Assembly (NCBI GenBank): GCA_943331005.2
Contig: CALQJX020000017.1
Location: 27,553-91,552 of the forward strand
Length of the DNA: 64,000 bases
Source: Bordetella parapertussis
Lineage (GTDB): Bacteria; Bacteroidota; Bacteroidia; Chitinophagales; Chitinophagaceae
Direction: 5' to 3'
Shown here: positions 1 to 9,286 of the stretch, piece after piece
Layout of the letters: each line of letters opens with the position of its first letter
How positions within the stretch are numbered: the first letter of the stretch is position 1
Notes under the pieces: model-generated
Told to the model about the DNA's origin: nothing
Database searches by the model: none
The model's input: only the letters and a program-made list of their open reading frames with translations
Translations under genes and position numbers: made by a program

Positions 1-99
1 GCTAAAGAAACCTTCAAGCGTCTGCGCGACGAATATCCACGCAGCCTGCAGGCTAAAGATATGGACAAAGAACTGGCTCGTCTCGGCGATCTGAACTAA
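1..99 (+). CDS. C-terminal end of a TPR-like protein (partial)
   Basis: Frame 1 is open from the left edge to a TAA at 97-99 and gives 32 residues. The end of this peptide, with an EYPRS segment followed by a charged helix closing in RLGDLN, looks like the last helix pair of tetratricopeptide-repeat proteins of Bacteroidota, where tails of the form YP-S-A-...-L-RLG are common. The start lies outside the window, so function and length cannot be judged. A strong terminator follows about 30 bases later, which supports this being a real gene end. Assignment to TPR proteins is inference from a short tail. Confidence 0.55.
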   Translation, partial: AKETFKRLRDEYPRSLQAKDMDKELARLGDLN

Positions 100-125
100 T
101 CTATGTTCTCAAAATACTCCATAAA

Positions 126-154
126 AAAACCTCAGCAACTGCTGAGGTTTTTTT
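126..154 (+). terminator. Rho-independent terminator
   Basis: Perfect 8-bp stem CCTCAGCA/TGCTGAGG (130-137 and 140-147) with a 2-base loop, followed by seven T and preceded by an A run. It can work in both directions: it ends the partial gene on the left and may also end the leftward gene at 202-2181. Confidence 0.85.
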
Positions 155-201
155 ATGGGCATCTCCGCCGGATAACTCTTCTTTAATGTCTTACCACTAC
201 C

Positions 202-2181
202 CTACAACTTCATTCCGTCCATCTTATCTATAGCACGCTGCAGTTGTTTTATGCCCGACTGCACTGCCCTCTTCTGCTTTTCATTCTCCTTCAGATCAAA
301 GGCTTTTTTGCCTGCTATGCTGCCTGCCTCCAGTGCCTCCCTGCTTTTCTCTGCCCTTTCCATATAGTCTACAATGGTCAGCTGCCTTTTATAGATCTTG
401 TTCAGCATTCCGAACAGCTTTTTGTTCTTCTCCAGATAGTTCACATACACTGCCAGATCGCCCGATGCGGTATCTATAGCCTCCTCATAGTCTTTTACAG
501 CACTTGCATAGTCGGTACGCAGCTGCATATCCACATTGGCCCATTTCTTGTACTGCTCATAACTACGCAGGTTATTGCGGTACATATCAAGCATTACCAC
601 ATGCTCCTTGTGCAGCCTTTCAAAACGTACCACTACCGTATCAAAATCGGCGAAGTAGTATTTCTGCAGCGTATCTGTCACCTTATATTTCTGATCTCTG
701 AAAAAGCCACTCCATTTCTTCACCTCATCGTCATAGCTGTCGTGCATGCCCAGTCTTTCTATCGCTTCTTTGCGCAGCATAGAGTCCTCAGCCGTCATAG
801 ACTTCATCAGCGAATCCAGCAGTAATACACTGTTCACTATTATCTCCCGCACATCCTTGCCATCGGCCGCTGTGGTTTGTTTTTTCTTTCCTATGCGGTC
901 TTCTCTGGCGGCAATAGAGTCAGTTATCGCATACAGCTCCGGCGAACCTTCCTTCTTGCGCACCTTGGCAGTAGTTATATCTTCCAGCTTATTGGCATTC
1001 AGTCCGTTCTTTCTGCGCTGCACCTCTGCCAGCTTCTTCCTTGCCTTACCCGATCTGGTATCGCCTGTTTTGATATGTTTTTTAGCATTGGCCACAGCGC
1101 GTTTATCGTCTGTTCTTATCAGCCTTATCTGCTGCTTCGCCTCCATGCTCTTGGTCTTGTTCTTCTTTTTCAGCTTGTTATATTCCTCCGGAAAGGCCTT
1201 CTTCTGCAGTTTTATATACTCCATCGACTTTTTAAGGTCGTTATTGGCATCCTTCACCATCAGATCCGGATGCTGCACCGTACTGTCGGTCAGCACCTTA
1301 TCAATCATAGACTCTGCCCTGTAGGTATTCTTCAGTGCCATTATTACCGGGTAGCGGCTGTTGTAGGCATACACCCTGTCGGCCATCTCAAAAAGCTTTT
1401 GCTTTTCGTCAAGGGCAGCTATTTTATCCAGCCTCGGGTCTTTCTGCTGCAATTTGCTGAATTGCTCGTTGAACACGCGCACCGCACTATCGCCTGCCTC
1501 AAAGATCTGCAGCGGCATGGCAGTATCTGTCAGTTGCCACAGCGGGTCCGATGGTATATGTTTCAGCCTGAAGGTCTCCGGATCCTGCATAAAATACTTC
1601 GGATCGTATTTGAACCTGAACCTTAGGCTCCTTACACTCATCTTTTTCTTCAGGAATATCTTATCCAGCAATATGCGTAGCAGGCTCCTCTTCTGGTATA
1701 TATTACCTGCACCCCAGGTAGCATCTACCAGCTCCCATTTGCCATTTATACGCACAGCATTCCATTCGTGCCTCGGTATGTGCATCTCATCTCCGTTATC
1801 AAACAGCCAGTCTTTGGCGTATCCTTCTATGGTCACAGCCTGCAGACCCGCATCCCTGCATAGGGTTGCATACAGTTCCGCATAACCCTCACAAATAGCC
1901 TTCCGCGACTTCAGTGCCCTTTCGGCCTTGTCATTATGGTATTCGGGAAACTTACGAAGCGCCTCCACATCGTATTTTATATTGTGGGTCACCCAGTTAT
2001 AGATAGCATTGGCCTTTTCGCGCTCTCCCTTCTGATCGAAGCTGATAACAGTAGCCAGCGACAGGTGGTCATTGCCGTATTTACCGGCCTCTACCAGCCC
2101 TATGGCGGTATCTGTCTGACTTTTGGCCACTAACGGCGACAGCAACGACAGGCTTAAAGAAAGGGTTATAAGTCTGTTCAT
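202..2181 (-). CDS. Secreted transglutaminase-like domain protein with basic coiled-coil tail
   Basis: 659 residues. I start at the ATG at 2181 because it opens a clear signal peptide (MNRLITLSLSLSLLSPLVAKSQ); a longer reading from 2253 adds 24 charged and hydrophobic residues in front of that signal. Residues about 45-160 carry the papain-like transglutaminase core: Cys97 in KAICEGYA, His138 in RHEWN and Asp153 in LVDATWG form the expected triad. In bacteria such kyphoscoliosis-type domains are proteases or cross-linkers of uncertain substrate. The remaining 500 residues are unusually rich in Lys, Arg, Glu and Gln, with long predicted helical stretches and no domain I recognise. The gene is transcribed away from lpdA and has no obvious partner. 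Confidence 0.85.
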   Translation of the reverse strand: MNRLITLSLSLSLLSPLVAKSQTDTAIGLVEAGKYGNDHLSLATVISFDQKGEREKANAIYNWVTHNIKYDVEALRKFPEYHNDKAERALKSRKAICEGYAELYATLCRDAGLQAVTIEGYAKDWLFDNGDEMHIPRHEWNAVRINGKWELVDATWGAGNIYQKRSLLRILLDKIFLKKKMSVRSLRFRFKYDPKYFMQDPETFRLKHIPSDPLWQLTDTAMPLQIFEAGDSAVRVFNEQFSKLQQKDPRLDKIAALDEKQKLFEMADRVYAYNSRYPVIMALKNTYRAESMIDKVLTDSTVQHPDLMVKDANNDLKKSMEYIKLQKKAFPEEYNKLKKKNKTKSMEAKQQIRLIRTDDKRAVANAKKHIKTGDTRSGKARKKLAEVQRRKNGLNANKLEDITTAKVRKKEGSPELYAITDSIAAREDRIGKKKQTTAADGKDVREIIVNSVLLLDSLMKSMTAEDSMLRKEAIERLGMHDSYDDEVKKWSGFFRDQKYKVTDTLQKYYFADFDTVVVRFERLHKEHVVMLDMYRNNLRSYEQYKKWANVDMQLRTDYASAVKDYEEAIDTASGDLAVYVNYLEKNKKLFGMLNKIYKRQLTIVDYMERAEKSREALEAGSIAGKKAFDLKENEKQKRAVQSGIKQLQRAIDKMDGMKL

Positions 2182-2312
2182 AGACAGTATTAAGATCTTT
2201 AAAGTGTAAAATCGATAAAAATACTCTTTTCCTTTTTCTTTTTCACTCCTCATTCAAGGCTTCTTTACACTATTATCATAGAGATTCGTGTGTATCTGTC
2301 TGCCTTTTTTAT

Positions 2313-2320
2313 TACATTTG
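2313..2320 (+). promoter_or_regulatory. -7 promoter element TACATTTG for lpdA
   Basis: Exact match to the Bacteroidota -7 consensus TAnnTTTG, 44 bases before the lpdA ATG. I see no clear TTG at the -33 distance, so this is a partial match. Confidence 0.55.
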
Positions 2321-2364
2321 CTGCTCACATTGAACTATTATTTACCAAACAATAAAATGATCTT

Positions 2365-3771
2365 ATGGCATACGACGTGATCGTAATAGGAAGTGGCCCT
2401 GGTGGTTATGTTGCAGCAATCCGTGCATCTCAGCTGGGTTACAAAACAGCAATTATTGAAAAAGAAAGCATGGGTGGTATCTGCCTCAACTGGGGCTGTA
2501 TCCCTACTAAAGCACTGCTGAAATCTGCTAGTGTATACGAACAGTTCACTCATGCTGCCGATTACGGTATCGTTGCCGGCGACTTCAAAGCAGACTTCGG
2601 TGCTATGGTTAAGCGTAGCCGTGGTGTTGCAGACAAAATGAGTAAGGGTATTGCCTTCCTCATGAAGAAGAACAAGATCGACATCGTTAACGGTTTCGGT
2701 AAACTGAATGCTAAGAAAGAAATAGAAGTTACCGGTGCCGATGGCAAAGTAACTATACTGCAGGCTAAACATACTATCCTGGCTACAGGTGCCCGCAGCC
2801 GCCAGCTGCCAAACCTGCCTATGGATGGCAAAAAAGTAATAGGCTATCGCGATGCAATGGTGCTGCCGGAGCAGCCAAAAAGCCTCATCGTAGTTGGCTC
2901 TGGTGCTATAGGCGTAGAGTTTGCATACTTCTACAACAGCATCGGCACTAAAGTAACTATCGTTGAGTTCCTGCCACGCATAGTACCGGTTGAAGATGAG
3001 GACATATCTAAAGAACTGGAAAAAAGCTTCAAGAAGAAGGGCATAACTGTTATGACCAACTCTTCTGTAGAAAAAGTAGATACTTCGGGCGCAGGCGTAA
3101 AAGCTACTGTAAAAACAGCTACCGGCGAGATGATACTGGAAGCAGACGTACTGCTGAGCGCAGTAGGTGTTGCAGCCAACATCGAGAACATAGGCCTCGA
3201 AGCACTCAATATCAAAACCGACAAAGGAAGGGTTCTTGTAGACAAATTCTACAAAACAAATGCAGATGGCATCTACGCTATCGGCGATATCACTCCGGGT
3301 CAGGCGCTGGCACACGTTGCTTCTAAAGAAGCGATCATATGCGTGGAAGCATTTGCTCACAAAGACGGCAAATACAAGCACAACCCTGAACCACTCGACT
3401 ACGGCAACGTACCGGGCTGTACTTACTGCTCTCCTGAGATCGCAAGTGTGGGACTTACAGAAAAGCAGGCTAAAGATGCCGGTTACGAAGTAAAAGTGGG
3501 TAAATTCCCATTCTCTGCTTCGGGCAAGGCTACTGCATCAGGCGCCACCGAAGGTTTCGTAAAAGTCATCTTCGACGCCAAATACGGCGAGTGGCTGGGT
3601 ACACACATGATCGGCTCCAACGTTACAGAAATGATAGCTGAGACCGTAGTGGCCCGCAAACTGGAAACTACATGGCAGGAAGTGCTGGACAGCATTCACC
3701 CGCACCCAACTATGAGCGAAGGCATCAAAGATGCGGTAGAAGTAGCACTCGGCGAAGCCATCCACCTGTAA
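2365..3771 (+). CDS. lpdA: Dihydrolipoyl dehydrogenase (E3)
   Basis: 468 residues, the usual E3 length. This FAD flavoprotein reoxidises dihydrolipoyl groups of the 2-oxoacid dehydrogenase and glycine cleavage complexes, passing electrons to NAD+. Visible signatures: the N-terminal dinucleotide fold GSGPGG (residues 9-14), the redox disulfide Cys40-LNWG-Cys45, a second NAD-binding GSGAIG around residue 178, and the C-terminal HPHPTMSE (445-452) in which His447 and Glu452 form the catalytic dyad. No E1 or E2 genes lie beside it, so it may serve several complexes. It has its own promoter-like element and terminator and looks monocistronic. Confidence 0.97.
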   Translation: MAYDVIVIGSGPGGYVAAIRASQLGYKTAIIEKESMGGICLNWGCIPTKALLKSASVYEQFTHAADYGIVAGDFKADFGAMVKRSRGVADKMSKGIAFLMKKNKIDIVNGFGKLNAKKEIEVTGADGKVTILQAKHTILATGARSRQLPNLPMDGKKVIGYRDAMVLPEQPKSLIVVGSGAIGVEFAYFYNSIGTKVTIVEFLPRIVPVEDEDISKELEKSFKKKGITVMTNSSVEKVDTSGAGVKATVKTATGEMILEADVLLSAVGVAANIENIGLEALNIKTDKGRVLVDKFYKTNADGIYAIGDITPGQALAHVASKEAIICVEAFAHKDGKYKHNPEPLDYGNVPGCTYCSPEIASVGLTEKQAKDAGYEVKVGKFPFSASGKATASGATEGFVKVIFDAKYGEWLGTHMIGSNVTEMIAETVVARKLETTWQEVLDSIHPHPTMSEGIKDAVEVALGEAIHL

Positions 3772-3799
3772 TAGTTCCAAACTTCAATACATTGCATAC

Positions 3800-3835
3800 A
3801 ATAGCCGGCAGCACATCTGCCGGCTATTCTTTTTC
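3800..3835 (+). terminator. Rho-independent terminator of lpdA
   Basis: Perfect 12-bp stem AATAGCCGGCAG/CTGCCGGCTATT with a 5-base loop, followed by CTTTTTCT, 29 bases after the lpdA stop. Confidence 0.9.
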
Positions 3836-3913
3836 TGCATGCACTATATGATACAGGAATGGCCACATATAGATAGCTGATACAGGTAGCAACATCTATA
3901 AGGCCAAATAGCC

Positions 3914-3921
3914 TAATTTTG
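3914..3921 (+). promoter_or_regulatory. -7 promoter element TAATTTTG for the RND pump
   Basis: Matches TAnnTTTG; the ATG follows 16 bases later, implying a leader of only about ten bases. Confidence 0.5.
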
Positions 3922-3937
3922 GGACGATTCTAATTGT

Positions 3938-6900
3938 ATGAGCCTTCCTTCACTTTCGTTGCGCCGCCCCGTTCTGGCCATAGTACTCAATATCATCATT
4001 GTGGTATTTGGTGCTATTGGTTTCAAAACGCTGGGCATCCGCGACTACCCTTCTATAGACCCGCCCATCATCAATGTTAAGACCACTTACTCTGGAGCTA
4101 ATCCGGATGTAATAGAGTCGCAGATCACCGAACCGCTGGAGAAATCTATCAACGGCATTGCGGGCATCAAGAACATATCCTCTACCAGCCTGCAGGGTAC
4201 CAGCAGCATCAGTGTCGAGTTCGATCTGGGGGTGGACCTTGAAGCGGCCACCAACGATGTACGCGACAAAGTTTCACAGGCAATAAAAGGTTTACCACAG
4301 GATATTGACGGACCTCCGGTTGTTACCAAGTCCGATGCCAGTAGCGCCCCTATCATTTCTATGACGGTGCAGAGCATGACCCGAAACCCCATGCAGCTTA
4401 CCGACTATGCCGAGAATGTATTGCTCGAAAGGCTGCAGACAATACCCGGAGTGAGCAGCATACAGGTATGGGGAGAAAAACTCTATGCCATGCGCCTCTG
4501 GCTGGACCCGCTGAAAATGGCCGCCTACGGCATTACCTTCTCCGATGTTCAGGCTGCCCTCAACAAACAGAATGTAGAACTGCCAGCAGGCAAACTTTCG
4601 GGCTACAATACCGAACTGGCTGTGCGCACCATGGGCAGGCTCTATACCGAAGATGACTTTAACAGGCTCATAGTTAAGAACGTAGACAGTACCGACATTC
4701 ACCTGCGCGATATAGGCGAAGCTGTACTGGGTGCAACCAACGAAGAAACACAGCTCAAGGAAAGCGGCATACCGATGGTGGCACTGGCGCTCATACCGCA
4801 GCCCGGGTCCAACTATGTGGCTATTGCCGATGAGTTCTACAAACGCTACGAACAGCTGCGCAAGGATATACCTTCCGACATAAAGGTGGATATAGCCATG
4901 GATACCACCACCTTCATCAAGAAGTCCATATCAGAGGTGGAAGAAACCCTGCTTATCTCCTTCCTGCTCGTTATCATTATCATTTATCTCTTCTTCCGCG
5001 ACTGGCTCATTGCCTTCCGTCCGCTTATAGATATACCTGTCAGCCTCATTGGTGCATTTTTCATCATGTACATCATGGGCTTCACTATCAATATCCTCAG
5101 CCTGCTGGCCATAGTGCTGGCTACCGGCCTGGTGGTTGATGATGGTATTGTCGTCACAGAAAACATCTTCCGGAAAATTGAAGAAGGGATGGACAAAAAC
5201 AAGGCAGCCAAAGAAGGCAGCGAGGAGATCTACTTTGCGGTTATCTCCACATCCATCACGCTGGCGGTAGTATTCCTCCCCATTATCTTCCTGCAGGGTT
5301 TCACCGGTCGTTTGTTCCGCGAATTTGGTGTGGTGGTAGCCGGTGCGGTGCTTATCTCTGCATTCGTTTCCCTTACCCTCACACCTGTGCTCAATGTGCT
5401 CATGACAAAGGATGTGCACAAACCTTCCCGTTTCTACACAGCTACTGAACCTTTCTTTGTGGGCCTGGAGACAAAATACCGCAACGGACTGCAATGGATC
5501 ATGAAGCACCGCTGGGTGGGCCTGGCAGGTATTATGGGCTCCTTCCTCCTCATTTGGGCACTGGGCAAAACGCTACCCAGCGAGCTGGCACCTATAGAAG
5601 ACCGCAGCCGTTTCCGCCTGCAGATAACCGCCCCCGAAGGCACCTCTTACGATGCTATGGATAATTACATAGACCGGCTGGTAAATGTGATCATAGACAG
5701 CGTACCCGAAAAACAAATAGCTCTCTCCATTACCGCACCGGGCTTCTCCAATGGCTCCATCAATTCGGGTATGGCCAACATAAAACTTTCCGACCCCGAA
5801 TTCCGCAAGCGTAGTCAGGACGATATCGTTCAGTCATTGGGCAAAACCCTGCAGAAAAACAATTTCGGCAAGGCATTCCCTATTCAGGAGCAGACCATAT
5901 CGGTGAAGCGTAGCGGCAGTGCCCTGCCGGTAGCCTTTGTACTGCAAAACATAGACTTTACCAAGCTGCAGAAGGTGCTACCACGCTTCATGGATGAGGC
6001 CAATGCCGACAAGACCTTTCAGGGGGTAGATGTGGATCTGAAATTCAACAAACCCGAAATAGCGGTAGATATAGACCGCGACAAGGCATCAGAAATGGGC
6101 ATTGCCATAAGCGACATATCGCAGACATTGCAGTTCGCCCTCAGCAATGGCCGCCTCGGCTACTTCACCATGAGTGGCAAGCAGTATCAGGTCATAGGCC
6201 AGGTCAATCGTTCCAGCAGAGATGCGCCGGTAGATCTTGCCCGGTATTATGTGCGCAGCCGCAATGGCGAAATGGTTTCTATAGATAATGTGGTTGCATT
6301 CAGAGAGTCTACCAGCCCATCGCAGATATACCATTATAACCGCTACAAATCGGCCACCATATCCGCCAATCTGGCTCAGGGCAAGACCATTGGCGATGGC
6401 ATTGAGACCATGAAGACCATTTATGCAAAGCTGCAGAAAGAGCAACTTATAGACGAGAGCTTCAGCTATTCGCTATCTGGTGCATCGCAGGACTATGCCG
6501 AAAGCTCCTCCAATACTTCCTTTGCCTTCCTGCTGGCACTGGTACTTATCTACCTCATTCTTGCTGCCCAGTTCGATAGTTTCATGGATCCGCTCATCAT
6601 CATGCTCACTGTGCCGCTGGCATTGGCAGGGGCAGTACTTACCCTCTGGTATTTCGACCAGACCCTCAATATCTTCTCTCAGATAGGTATGATCATGCTG
6701 ATAGGATTGGTTACCAAAAATGGTATCCTCATAGTAGAGTATGCCAATAATCTGCGCGAAAAAGGAGCCACCATTATGGAGGCGGCAATCACAGCATCCA
6801 GTATGCGTATGAGGCCCATCCTCATGACCAGTCTGGCCATGGTGTTTGGCGCACTGCCTATTGCATTGTCATTGGGCGCTGCCTCTACCAGCCGCAAATC

Positions 6901-7018
6901 GCTGGGGTTGGTTATTGTAGGTGGTGTTATGTTCTCGCTTGTTTTGTCCCTGTTCATAGTACCCGTCATATACTCCTTCCTTTCCCGCAGAAAAGTAAAA
7001 ACAGAAGAGACTGCATAG
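3938..7018 (+). CDS. RND-family (AcrB/HAE1-type) efflux transporter
   Basis: 1026 residues, the normal size for an inner-membrane RND pump of tripartite drug efflux systems. TM1 lies at about 10-30. Two large periplasmic loops follow TM1 and TM7, and two membrane blocks of six helices surround residues 340-475 and 865-1015. The TM4 motif LVVDDGIVV carries the two adjacent aspartates used for proton relay in AcrB. The duplicated halves and a C-terminal KNGILIVEYAN segment confirm the family. Unusually, neither the membrane-fusion adaptor nor the TolC-like outer-membrane channel is adjacent: lpdA is upstream and a repeat array follows. The pump must use partners encoded elsewhere. The substrate cannot be deduced. 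Confidence 0.93.
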   Translation: MSLPSLSLRRPVLAIVLNIIIVVFGAIGFKTLGIRDYPSIDPPIINVKTTYSGANPDVIESQITEPLEKSINGIAGIKNISSTSLQGTSSISVEFDLGVDLEAATNDVRDKVSQAIKGLPQDIDGPPVVTKSDASSAPIISMTVQSMTRNPMQLTDYAENVLLERLQTIPGVSSIQVWGEKLYAMRLWLDPLKMAAYGITFSDVQAALNKQNVELPAGKLSGYNTELAVRTMGRLYTEDDFNRLIVKNVDSTDIHLRDIGEAVLGATNEETQLKESGIPMVALALIPQPGSNYVAIADEFYKRYEQLRKDIPSDIKVDIAMDTTTFIKKSISEVEETLLISFLLVIIIIYLFFRDWLIAFRPLIDIPVSLIGAFFIMYIMGFTINILSLLAIVLATGLVVDDGIVVTENIFRKIEEGMDKNKAAKEGSEEIYFAVISTSITLAVVFLPIIFLQGFTGRLFREFGVVVAGAVLISAFVSLTLTPVLNVLMTKDVHKPSRFYTATEPFFVGLETKYRNGLQWIMKHRWVGLAGIMGSFLLIWALGKTLPSELAPIEDRSRFRLQITAPEGTSYDAMDNYIDRLVNVIIDSVPEKQIALSITAPGFSNGSINSGMANIKLSDPEFRKRSQDDIVQSLGKTLQKNNFGKAFPIQEQTISVKRSGSALPVAFVLQNIDFTKLQKVLPRFMDEANADKTFQGVDVDLKFNKPEIAVDIDRDKASEMGIAISDISQTLQFALSNGRLGYFTMSGKQYQVIGQVNRSSRDAPVDLARYYVRSRNGEMVSIDNVVAFRESTSPSQIYHYNRYKSATISANLAQGKTIGDGIETMKTIYAKLQKEQLIDESFSYSLSGASQDYAESSSNTSFAFLLALVLIYLILAAQFDSFMDPLIIMLTVPLALAGAVLTLWYFDQTLNIFSQIGMIMLIGLVTKNGILIVEYANNLREKGATIMEAAITASSMRMRPILMTSLAMVFGALPIALSLGAASTSRKSLGLVIVGGVMFSLVLSLFIVPVIYSFLSRRKVKTEETA

Positions 7019-7032
7019 GAAGCCGCAAAAAA

Positions 7033-7390
7033 CCGGATCAAAATACTGACTGCAAAAAATGCTCCGTCAGGATCATCCCCTTTGTAGCCTGAGCGAAACA
7101 CCCAACACACATTGCTCCGTCAGGAGCTACCCTATCGCAGCCATAAAAATGGCAACAAAACTGCATGAAAATACTCACTGCAAATATGCTCCGTCAGGAG
7201 CATCCGCTTTGTAGCCTGAGCGAAATACCCAACACACAATGCTCCGTCAGGAGCTACCCTATCGCAGCCATAAAAATGGCAACAAAACTGGATGAAAAAC
7301 TCATTGCAAATATGCTCCGTCAGGTGCATAAGCTTTGTAGCCTGAGCGAAACACCCTACACACATTGCTCCGTCAGGAGCTACCCCCTCT
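7033..7390. repeat. Three-copy 127-bp tandem intergenic repeat with REP-like hairpins
   Basis: A unit of 127/126 bases is present nearly three times. Each unit holds two copies of GCTCCGTCAGGAGC-type palindrome (stem GCTCC/GGAGC, loop GTCA) separated by TTTGTAGCCTGAGCGAAA. The six palindrome positions start at 7061, 7114, 7188, 7241, 7314 and 7367, giving spacings of 127, 126 and 53. The first palindrome of copy 1 (GGATC) and of copy 3 (GGTGC) carries arm mutations, while the second palindrome is intact in all three. The array fills the whole gap between the RND gene and the convergent NHL-repeat gene. Reading frames through it are by-products of the repeat. Confidence 0.93.
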
Positions 7391-7418
7391 TTGTTCGCCG
7401 CAGCGGTAACAGCTACCG

Positions 7419-9236
7419 TTATTCCTTCTGCAATTTCACCACATTTCGGGTTCCATTGGCAGCAGTGGTGGCTATGCAATACAAGCCTGCGGGCAACTGT
7501 GTCACAGAAACACTGTTTTCACCTGCCCTCAAATTGCCCCGCAACACTATATCGCCGGCAATACCCATAATTACAAATTCCAAAGCCTCGGTAGCCGTTA
7601 TATGCACTATATCAGTTGCCGGATTGGGGAATATCCTTGCATCATTGGTTCCTGCTGCTACATGAGGCACATTATCGGGGCACCACAATATATACAGGGG
7701 AAAGAAAGCAGTATCGATACCACAACTGTCTGATACTGCATAAAAAGCAGTGTCAGATAAATTATAAGTAAAAGGCGTTACATTTCCTGTAGCAGATATA
7801 GTTGCCAGAGTAGTATCAGTAAGTCCCCATATACCACCGATGGCACCGGTCACATACAGGTCGGCCTGGTAGCAAAAAGTATCTACACCGCTGGCACCGT
7901 GCCAGCCGTTCATACCATGTATCGCCCCGGCATAAGGGCCTACTGTTTCCTGCCTTGTGGCAAACATAGCGGCACAGGCGTTGGTAATAGTATAAGTGAC
8001 CACTACTGCTCCTTTGGTCATTCCTATCAGCACTCCGGCTGCATTTATGGCCCCTATGCTGGTATCACTTACTGTCCATACGCCCCCGGGCACCGCATCA
8101 GCCAGCGCTATTGTATCTCCTGCACACAACAGCGTATCTCCTGTTATAGGTGCTACCCATGGAGCCGTACAACTATCTGTTTTGCGCAGATATGCCCCGT
8201 TCAGTTCTGCTATGTACTTGTAGCCGTTCTTATCTATGGCAATGCCCTGCGGGTAGTTGAGCTGCGCCGAAAATGCAGGCCCACCATCGCCGCTGTGACC
8301 ACTAGTGCCATTACCCGCATAGGTAGTTATTATGCCCGATGTAGCTACTTTTCTTACTACATTATTATGCTCATCTGCTATATACAGATTGCCATAGCGG
8401 TCTGTTGCCAATCCATCGGGGTAACTCATAGCGGCTGCCGTTGCCGGGCCACCATTGCCACTATACCCGTTTATGCCATTACCTGCAAACAGCGAAATGT
8501 TGCCTGCAGGGTTTATCTTTCTTACCCTGCTGTTATAGTTGTCTGTAAAATAAACATTGCCGCTCCTGTCCACAGCTATACCTCTCGGGCTTTGAATAGA
8601 CGCCAATATAGCCGGTCCGCCATCGCCACTATAACTCCAAGATCCTGTTCCGGCAATTCTGGTAATGATACCTGTAGTAGCTATCTTCCGAATTACGTAA
8701 TTACCATTATCACTTATATACAGATTGCCGGCACTGTCTGCTGCAATACCCTGAGGATAATTGAGTAATGCAGCCGTTGCCGGACCGCCATCGCCGCTAT
8801 AGCCGCCCCCGATCACTCCGGCATCTCCTGCTATTGTTGATATGATACCTGCAGCATTCACCTTCCTTATCACACTATTATCACCATCAGCTATATACAC
8901 ATTCCCGTATCTGTCTGCCGCCAATGCCGATGGCAACCCTATGTTAGCCGCACTGGCAGGCCCTCCGTCGCCGGAACTGCCACCTATACCCGTACCTGCA
9001 AAAGTGGTTATGATACCGCTGGTGCTTATCTTCTTCACCTTGCGGCAGTTGCCACATCCTATATATACATTGCCACTGGTATCAGTTGCCACAGATGATA
9101 GCTGCCCCACAGCCGCCCCAAGAGCGGGGCCACCATCGCCACTGCAAGACCATACACCTGTGCCTGCAATCGTAGTAATAGTCTGTGCCTTCACAACAAA
9201 AGGGGAAAGCAGCAGCAACAGTAACAGATGTTTCAT
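7419..9236 (-). CDS. T9SS cargo with six NHL repeats (beta-propeller)
   Basis: 605 residues. Signal peptide MKHLLLLLLLSPFVVKAQ, then six repeats of about 50-58 residues between positions 20 and 350. Each has GDGGPA (GNGGPA in the fifth), a YPQGIA-like stretch, D-x-x-GN-x-Y and a closing IRK. Six NHL blades predict a closed six-bladed propeller. A Cys-containing Ig-like region follows (about 355-520). The protein ends with a type-A T9SS tail: IFPNPATDIVHI, a turn, LPAGLYCI and VVKLQKE. It is therefore expected to be exported through the outer membrane and held at the cell surface or released. A TACATTTG element lies at 9265-9272. The molecular role of the propeller is unknown. Confidence 0.9.
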   Translation of the reverse strand: MKHLLLLLLLSPFVVKAQTITTIAGTGVWSCSGDGGPALGAAVGQLSSVATDTSGNVYIGCGNCRKVKKISTSGIITTFAGTGIGGSSGDGGPASAANIGLPSALAADRYGNVYIADGDNSVIRKVNAAGIISTIAGDAGVIGGGYSGDGGPATAALLNYPQGIAADSAGNLYISDNGNYVIRKIATTGIITRIAGTGSWSYSGDGGPAILASIQSPRGIAVDRSGNVYFTDNYNSRVRKINPAGNISLFAGNGINGYSGNGGPATAAAMSYPDGLATDRYGNLYIADEHNNVVRKVATSGIITTYAGNGTSGHSGDGGPAFSAQLNYPQGIAIDKNGYKYIAELNGAYLRKTDSCTAPWVAPITGDTLLCAGDTIALADAVPGGVWTVSDTSIGAINAAGVLIGMTKGAVVVTYTITNACAAMFATRQETVGPYAGAIHGMNGWHGASGVDTFCYQADLYVTGAIGGIWGLTDTTLATISATGNVTPFTYNLSDTAFYAVSDSCGIDTAFFPLYILWCPDNVPHVAAGTNDARIFPNPATDIVHITATEALEFVIMGIAGDIVLRGNLRAGENSVSVTQLPAGLYCIATTAANGTRNVVKLQKE

Positions 9237-9264
9237 AAAAGCGTACTTACGTTATTAAGTTTTA

Positions 9265-9272
9265 CAAATGTA
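9265..9272 (-). promoter_or_regulatory. -7 promoter element TACATTTG for the NHL protein
   Basis: Reads TACATTTG on the minus strand, 28 bases before the ATG at 9236. Matches the Bacteroidota -7 consensus; no properly spaced TTG seen. Confidence 0.5.
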
Positions 9273-9286
9273 GGTTTACTCCGGCT

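Noticed and set aside
2338..3381. 347-codon minus-strand frame opposite lpdA
   Set aside because: Shadow of the highly biased lpdA coding sequence; the translated product is Phe/Tyr/Cys-rich with no domain.
7132..7665. Frames of 115 (-) and 166 (+) codons across the 127-bp repeats
   Set aside because: Their repeated peptides mirror the DNA repeat, and they overlap the 3' end of the NHL-protein gene.
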